From: JACVCJ01 sp052437175 | GTDB lineage: Bacteria; Bacteroidota; Bacteroidia; CAIKAF01 | Direction: 5' to 3' | DNA length: 64,000 nucleotides | NCBI GenBank assembly: GCA_052437175.1 | Contig: JBQVOK010000010.1 | Coordinates: forward strand, 1 to 64,000 | Shown here: one piece after another, positions 60,899-64,000 of the stretch | How the letters are laid out: each line of letters begins with the position of its first letter | Position numbering within the stretch: position 1 is the first letter of the stretch | Made by a program: the position numbers and the translations under genes | Notes under the pieces: model-generated | Told to the model about the DNA's origin: nothing | Databases searched by the model: none | What the model saw: only the letters and a program-made list of their open reading frames with translations

Positions 60899-61486
60899 AT
60901 GAAAAAAGTACTTCATATATTGTTTATTACTTGTCTGCTGTCAGCTTGTAATGAGGCAGACAACGCAGCATTTGGTGCAAAAAAGGCTACAATAACAGAA
61001 GTGTTTATTGGGAAAAATGCAGAGACAATAACTGTTATGCAGGTGATTCAACAGGACGAAACTACAATCGTAAAATGGAAAAACAAACCTAAAGCCGCTA
61101 ATGACGAACCCGTTTCCTTTAGAATAATGGATGAAAGTATAACTTCATTTGATAAAGATGGAGAAGAAACAGTTGTTAACCTGATCGTAAATCAACAATA
61201 CTACTACATTCCCGCAGACAACCCTGGATCCCCGGTTAACATAATGGTAGGAAGCAGTGGGCACACCCAGGTAAGAATAAAGTGTAAATGTACAATACTT
61301 GCTTCTATGTTCGGTGGAAAATGTAAAGGCTACGGATATGTTGTAAACAATAACTTCCATGCGATGTGTGATGTAGACGATGCCTGCCTATTCTGTGAGG
61401 CAGAAGTAACCTTTGTAGAAAAGGTTGTAACTTTAGGACCCGGTTTATTAATAAAAGCACCATCTGTAAATGTTGTACCGCTTTAG
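60899..61486 (+). CDS. six-cysteine-motif lipoprotein B
   Basis: 195 residues. Lipoprotein signal KKVLHILFITCLLSAC (Cys17). C-terminal pattern C-x-C-x10-C-x14-C-x5-C-x2-C with GYGY after the third Cys (CKCTILASMFGGKCKGYGY, then MCDVDDACLFC). This parallels lipoprotein A, so the two are likely ancient paralogues; the N-terminal halves (beta-rich, TVMQVIQQDETTIVKWK) show little similarity. The last 17 bases overlap the thioredoxin-fold gene, implying translational coupling. Confidence 0.7.
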   Translation: MKKVLHILFITCLLSACNEADNAAFGAKKATITEVFIGKNAETITVMQVIQQDETTIVKWKNKPKAANDEPVSFRIMDESITSFDKDGEETVVNLIVNQQYYYIPADNPGSPVNIMVGSSGHTQVRIKCKCTILASMFGGKCKGYGYVVNNNFHAMCDVDDACLFCEAEVTFVEKVVTLGPGLLIKAPSVNVVPL

Positions 61487-62729
61487 TTTATTATCCGCCT
61501 GTTTATTCACTGCACTTTGCTGTTTTGCACAGCAGAAGTTCAGCGTAATGTTCGAAGATGAAAAGGTACTGTTAAAAGACAGTATTCCCTCTGAGAAGCC
61601 TTTCTCCATGCTTTACTTTCACTTTAAAGGTTGTCCCGGTTGCGCACAGATGGATCAGACCGCATTAGTTGATTCCGCCGTAGTAACATTTTTGAATACT
61701 AATTTTCATAATTATTCGATCAATACCCTGTCAAAAGAAGGCATAGCCATAAAAAAAATGTTCCAGGTAGGGCCACAACCGGATTTTGTAATTATTGACC
61801 GTAAAAAACAGCAGTTGCATCGGATTTGCGGACCTATGCGATCCACAGATTTTTTGCGGCAGCTTCAATATGCCGCATCCTCTGATAAATCATTAAAGAA
61901 ACAAAGGGAAGAGGCTAAGCTGAAGGAACAGGACTATCTTTTCATGGAATGGCATGTACGTAATTTAGATATTGCCAATACGCTGGACTCTGAAACGATT
62001 ATCAAAGGGTTCAATTCATTTCCTGAAGAAGCATACACAGATTCTCTTTTTATCCACTTCTTTATGGATTTTGCCGTATACGATCAAAGAACTGTCTTAG
62101 ATTTCCCGTCGGCCTCGTATCAGTTTATGATTAAATACCCGGAATTGCTTTATGCCGCTTTTGATTCTTCAAGAGTTGCCTATACGTTAAATCTTATCGC
62201 AGGTAACCAAATGGGCGAAGCATTTAAAAAAAGGGATGAAAAGGCATATACAACAGCTAAAACAGTAATAGCCACCCATTGGCGTGATAATATTTACCGT
62301 ATTCCGAATGAAGACGGAAAAACATATAAGGGACTTGTTTTCAGCTATTTTGAACCACTGCAAAATGAACGGGACTACCAGTACTACTTTCGGAAGGATA
62401 TGGCAGCTTATGAAAGTCTTGAAAATGAATTTTTTGACAAACTGAAAAACAATTATCAGGCCTTGTTCATATTATCTGCCGTTATGAACCTTGACACCCA
62501 TATGGAAGAAGAACGATTAACCCGCAGATTAAAGTATATAAATCAGGCCATTTCACTGAGTCCTGTATCTCAGGCATATACGATGAAAAGCGCTATCCTG
62601 TTTATGTTAGGTGATAAAGAAGCAGCCAAACAAACCTATAAAGAAATTAAAGCAAGGGACTTAAAAGGAGATTATCTCGCCAATCGTGTATATGAGCAAC
62701 TTACAGAAAAACTGAAAATTAAAAATTAG
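61470..62729 (+). CDS. exported thioredoxin-fold protein with CPGC site
   Basis: 419 residues. A signal peptide (FSLLSACLFTALCCFAQ) leads to a thioredoxin-like domain (about 25-140) with redox motif HFKGCPGCAQMD (Cys55, Cys58), the PDFVIIDRKKQQLHRICGP strand in place of a cis-Pro loop, and a long helical C-terminal region (about 150-419) that looks TPR-like (QAISLSPVSQAYTMKSAIL, GDKEAAKQTYKEIKARD). Such proteins act in periplasmic or surface disulfide reduction or isomerisation. Its start overlaps lipoprotein B, so a dedicated partner role is plausible. AT-rich. Confidence 0.75.
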   Translation: MLYRFSLLSACLFTALCCFAQQKFSVMFEDEKVLLKDSIPSEKPFSMLYFHFKGCPGCAQMDQTALVDSAVVTFLNTNFHNYSINTLSKEGIAIKKMFQVGPQPDFVIIDRKKQQLHRICGPMRSTDFLRQLQYAASSDKSLKKQREEAKLKEQDYLFMEWHVRNLDIANTLDSETIIKGFNSFPEEAYTDSLFIHFFMDFAVYDQRTVLDFPSASYQFMIKYPELLYAAFDSSRVAYTLNLIAGNQMGEAFKKRDEKAYTTAKTVIATHWRDNIYRIPNEDGKTYKGLVFSYFEPLQNERDYQYYFRKDMAAYESLENEFFDKLKNNYQALFILSAVMNLDTHMEEERLTRRLKYINQAISLSPVSQAYTMKSAILFMLGDKEAAKQTYKEIKARDLKGDYLANRVYEQLTEKLKIKN

Positions 62730-62763
62730 TACGTTCAGAATTAGACAGATATCCTCTTTACGA

Positions 62764-63012
62764 ATGAAACACCTCCGCAACGTCCAAAAAATAATTCAAT
62801 CCTCATTATTCCTGATGATCCTGGTGCCGGCCCTTATTTTCAGCCTGGGTAATATTTTAACCCGGATCGTTGGTTTTGCAGATGAACCTTCCGAAATCGA
62901 ACGTATACTGAACCCGTTTGCCGGAGGATTCATCGGTGTTATAGGATACGTATACCTAAAGGAAAACAGAAGAACAGAAAAAGCACTCAAAACAGATAAA
63001 AAGGCCCGCTGA
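62764..63012 (+). CDS. small two-helix membrane protein
   Basis: 82 residues. Hydrophobic segments SSLFLMILVPALIFSLGNIL and AGGFIGVIGYVYLKE, with a basic C-terminus (RRTEKALKTDKKAR). No signal or family recognised. It follows the thioredoxin-fold gene by 34 bp on the same strand and may belong to that unit; base composition is intermediate. Confidence 0.6.
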   Translation: MKHLRNVQKIIQSSLFLMILVPALIFSLGNILTRIVGFADEPSEIERILNPFAGGFIGVIGYVYLKENRRTEKALKTDKKAR

Positions 63013-63112
63013 ATTTTTACGAAACGGCCATTTCTGCTTCCGGAGAATACCCTTCAGAGCCCTGTCTGCGCATACGCTTTTTAATTTCGCTCCTTTTTTG
63101 TATATTTATACA

Positions 63113-63598
63113 ATGGACAACAGGCTGTCATATACTCCCGCGGGGCGCATACGCAGGCTGCTGGCGGCTATAATCGATATAGTTCCCGTTTACCTGCTGT
63201 GCTTCGGGTTCGCCTACTTTTTTACGGGGTTCGACGAGGCCTGGAAACACCGCGGAGACCCTGTAATGCACAGCGAATACCTGTGGCGGCATACGATACT
63301 GCGGGCATCGTCGTTCCTGTTATACATCCTGTACGGTACACTTATGGAAGCCTCTTCCCTGCACGCCACCTTCGGTAAAAAACTCATGCGCCTCCAGGTG
63401 CTCGATACTAACGGGCAGCCGGTTTCCCTGAAAACAGCCCTGGTGCGCAACCTGAACAAGATCGTGAGCTTTGCCGTTCTCGGTCTGGGTATTATCTGGA
63501 TATTGTTCGACCGCCGCCGCCTCGCCTGGCACGATATACTCAGCGAGACCATGGTCGTGAACCGCCGCCTTAACCTGCCGCCCGAAGCCACATTCTGA
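63113..63598 (+). CDS. RDD-family membrane protein
   Basis: 161 residues from ATG 63113. The RDD signature is degenerate: RIRRLLAAIIDIVPVYLLCF (Arg-Leu..Asp of helix 1), a second helix ILRASSFLLYILYGTLMEAS and the loop HATFGKKLMRLQVLDTNGQP with TALVRNLNKIVSFAVLGLGI. This matches the RDD domain: GKKLMRLQV and the RRRLAWHDILSETMVV ending are typical. Substrate unknown; some RDD proteins act in ion exchange. Inner membrane. It is followed closely by a VanW-family gene. Confidence 0.85.
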   Translation: MDNRLSYTPAGRIRRLLAAIIDIVPVYLLCFGFAYFFTGFDEAWKHRGDPVMHSEYLWRHTILRASSFLLYILYGTLMEASSLHATFGKKLMRLQVLDTNGQPVSLKTALVRNLNKIVSFAVLGLGIIWILFDRRRLAWHDILSETMVVNRRLNLPPEATF

Positions 63599-63612
63599 GA
63601 ACATACCCCTCT

Positions 63613-64000
63613 ATGGAACCCCTGCCTGACGATACACAGAAAGCCGAAATACATTCGCCCCTGCAACGCTTTATCTTTGCCTGTAAAGTGCAGCTGCATA
63701 TTGCCCGGCGCCGGGCACAGAATATGTTCGTCGGGCCGGCCAGGCACCCGCGGTCTGCACAGGTATCTGCACTGCCGCTGATCGCCGAATCGCGCTCTGC
63801 GCTCTGGAATGCAGAAGACAATGCCGGCAATTTTATACTCACGGCCGGTAAGGTACAGAATCTTCGTATAGCCATAAAACAACTGCAGGGACTGGAAGTG
63901 CCCGCTAACACCACCTTCAGTTTCTGGAAACAGACCGGTAAGGCTACCCGCCGTAAAGGCTATGTGCGGGGCAGAGAGATCCGCGAAGGCTGCCTGGTAC
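63613..64000 (+). CDS. VanW-family protein, 5' part only
   Basis: Open from ATG 63613 to the window end (129 codons shown, no stop). After about 65 N-terminal residues (QRFIFACKVQLHIARRRAQN), the phrase NLRIAIKQLQGLEVPANTTF SFWKQTGKATRRKGYVRGRE matches the VanW start (NLR.A...L....V..G..FSFW..G), followed by IREGCLV where the glycine-rich GG.CQ loop should come. VanW is found in some glycopeptide-resistance operons; its activity is unknown. The gene continues beyond the window. Confidence 0.8.
   Translation, partial: MEPLPDDTQKAEIHSPLQRFIFACKVQLHIARRRAQNMFVGPARHPRSAQVSALPLIAESRSALWNAEDNAGNFILTAGKVQNLRIAIKQLQGLEVPANTTFSFWKQTGKATRRKGYVRGREIREGCLV

Noticed and set aside
63042..63049. GGAGAATA as an att copy of the tRNA-Ala 3' end (59973-59980)
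   Set aside because: Only 8 bp match, too short to exceed chance, and no integrase gene is nearby.

Overview
The window reads as chromosomal DNA of a Bacteroidota bacterium, most likely from the Chitinophagia/Sphingobacteriia side of the phylum. The evidence is: several secreted proteins with type IX secretion (T9SS) C-terminal sorting domains, a PorZ-like gene next to recO, the clusters pdxJ / CBS / nadK / DUF6089 / uppS / bamA / skp and ctaB / coxIII / coxIII / coxIV / SCO / DUF420, promoters of the Bacteroidota type (TTG, about 19 bp, TAnnTTTG) and few Shine-Dalgarno sequences. Core genes are moderately GC-rich. Several accessory blocks are visibly AT-rich.

Layout. 1-2650: a mobile, AT-rich scar with a 3'-truncated IS3-family element, the tail of a protein it interrupted, a zinc-ribbon transposase fragment, a 22-bp direct repeat and two orphan secreted proteins. 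2716-7324: two large T9SS-exported proteins (five PKD domains; seven delta-60 repeats). 7508-10154: CNNM/CBS transporter-like protein, Cys-rich lipoprotein, RhiA-like protein. 10243-12018: hipBA toxin-antitoxin module with two palindromic operators, followed by tRNA-Leu and tRNA-Gly. 12412-18900: beta-helix lipoprotein, patatin outer-membrane protein, BtuF-like protein, alpha/beta hydrolase, pdxJ. 19121-27707: envelope-biogenesis block (CBS-ACT protein, CPBP protease, nadK, two DUF6089 proteins, uppS, bamA, skp). 27972-36932: glutamate dehydrogenase, Crp-type regulator, secreted M43-like metalloprotease, kdsB plus methyltransferase, UDP-glucose dehydrogenase and UDP-xylose synthase. 37055-42754: heme O synthase and cytochrome oxidase accessory subunits, two SCO-fold proteins (one without its copper cysteines), DUF420, pyrophosphatase. 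42841-49297: mgtE, purN and two large T9SS cargo proteins. 49966-54237: polyprenyl synthase, polysaccharide deacetylase, thioredoxin, TPM pair, SDR. 54338-55493: AT-rich orphan membrane protein and a 21-codon Gly-tailed micro-ORF beside tRNA-Arg. 55775-59722: porZ-like gene, recO, fructosamine-kinase-like gene. 59908 to the end: tRNA-Ala, an AT-rich block with two six-cysteine lipoproteins and a CxxC thioredoxin-fold protein, then an RDD protein and the start of a VanW-family gene.

Three themes stand out. AT-rich accessory cargo lies directly 3' of tRNA genes at three places. A degenerate 7-bp tandem repeat (AGCTNNN) occurs in several arrays at gene ends near 7.3-7.5 kb and 17.2-17.4 kb. The secreted Cys-motif lipoprotein pair followed by its own thioredoxin-like protein is the best candidate here for an undescribed functional module. 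All assignments come from reading motifs in the sequence; no database search was run.
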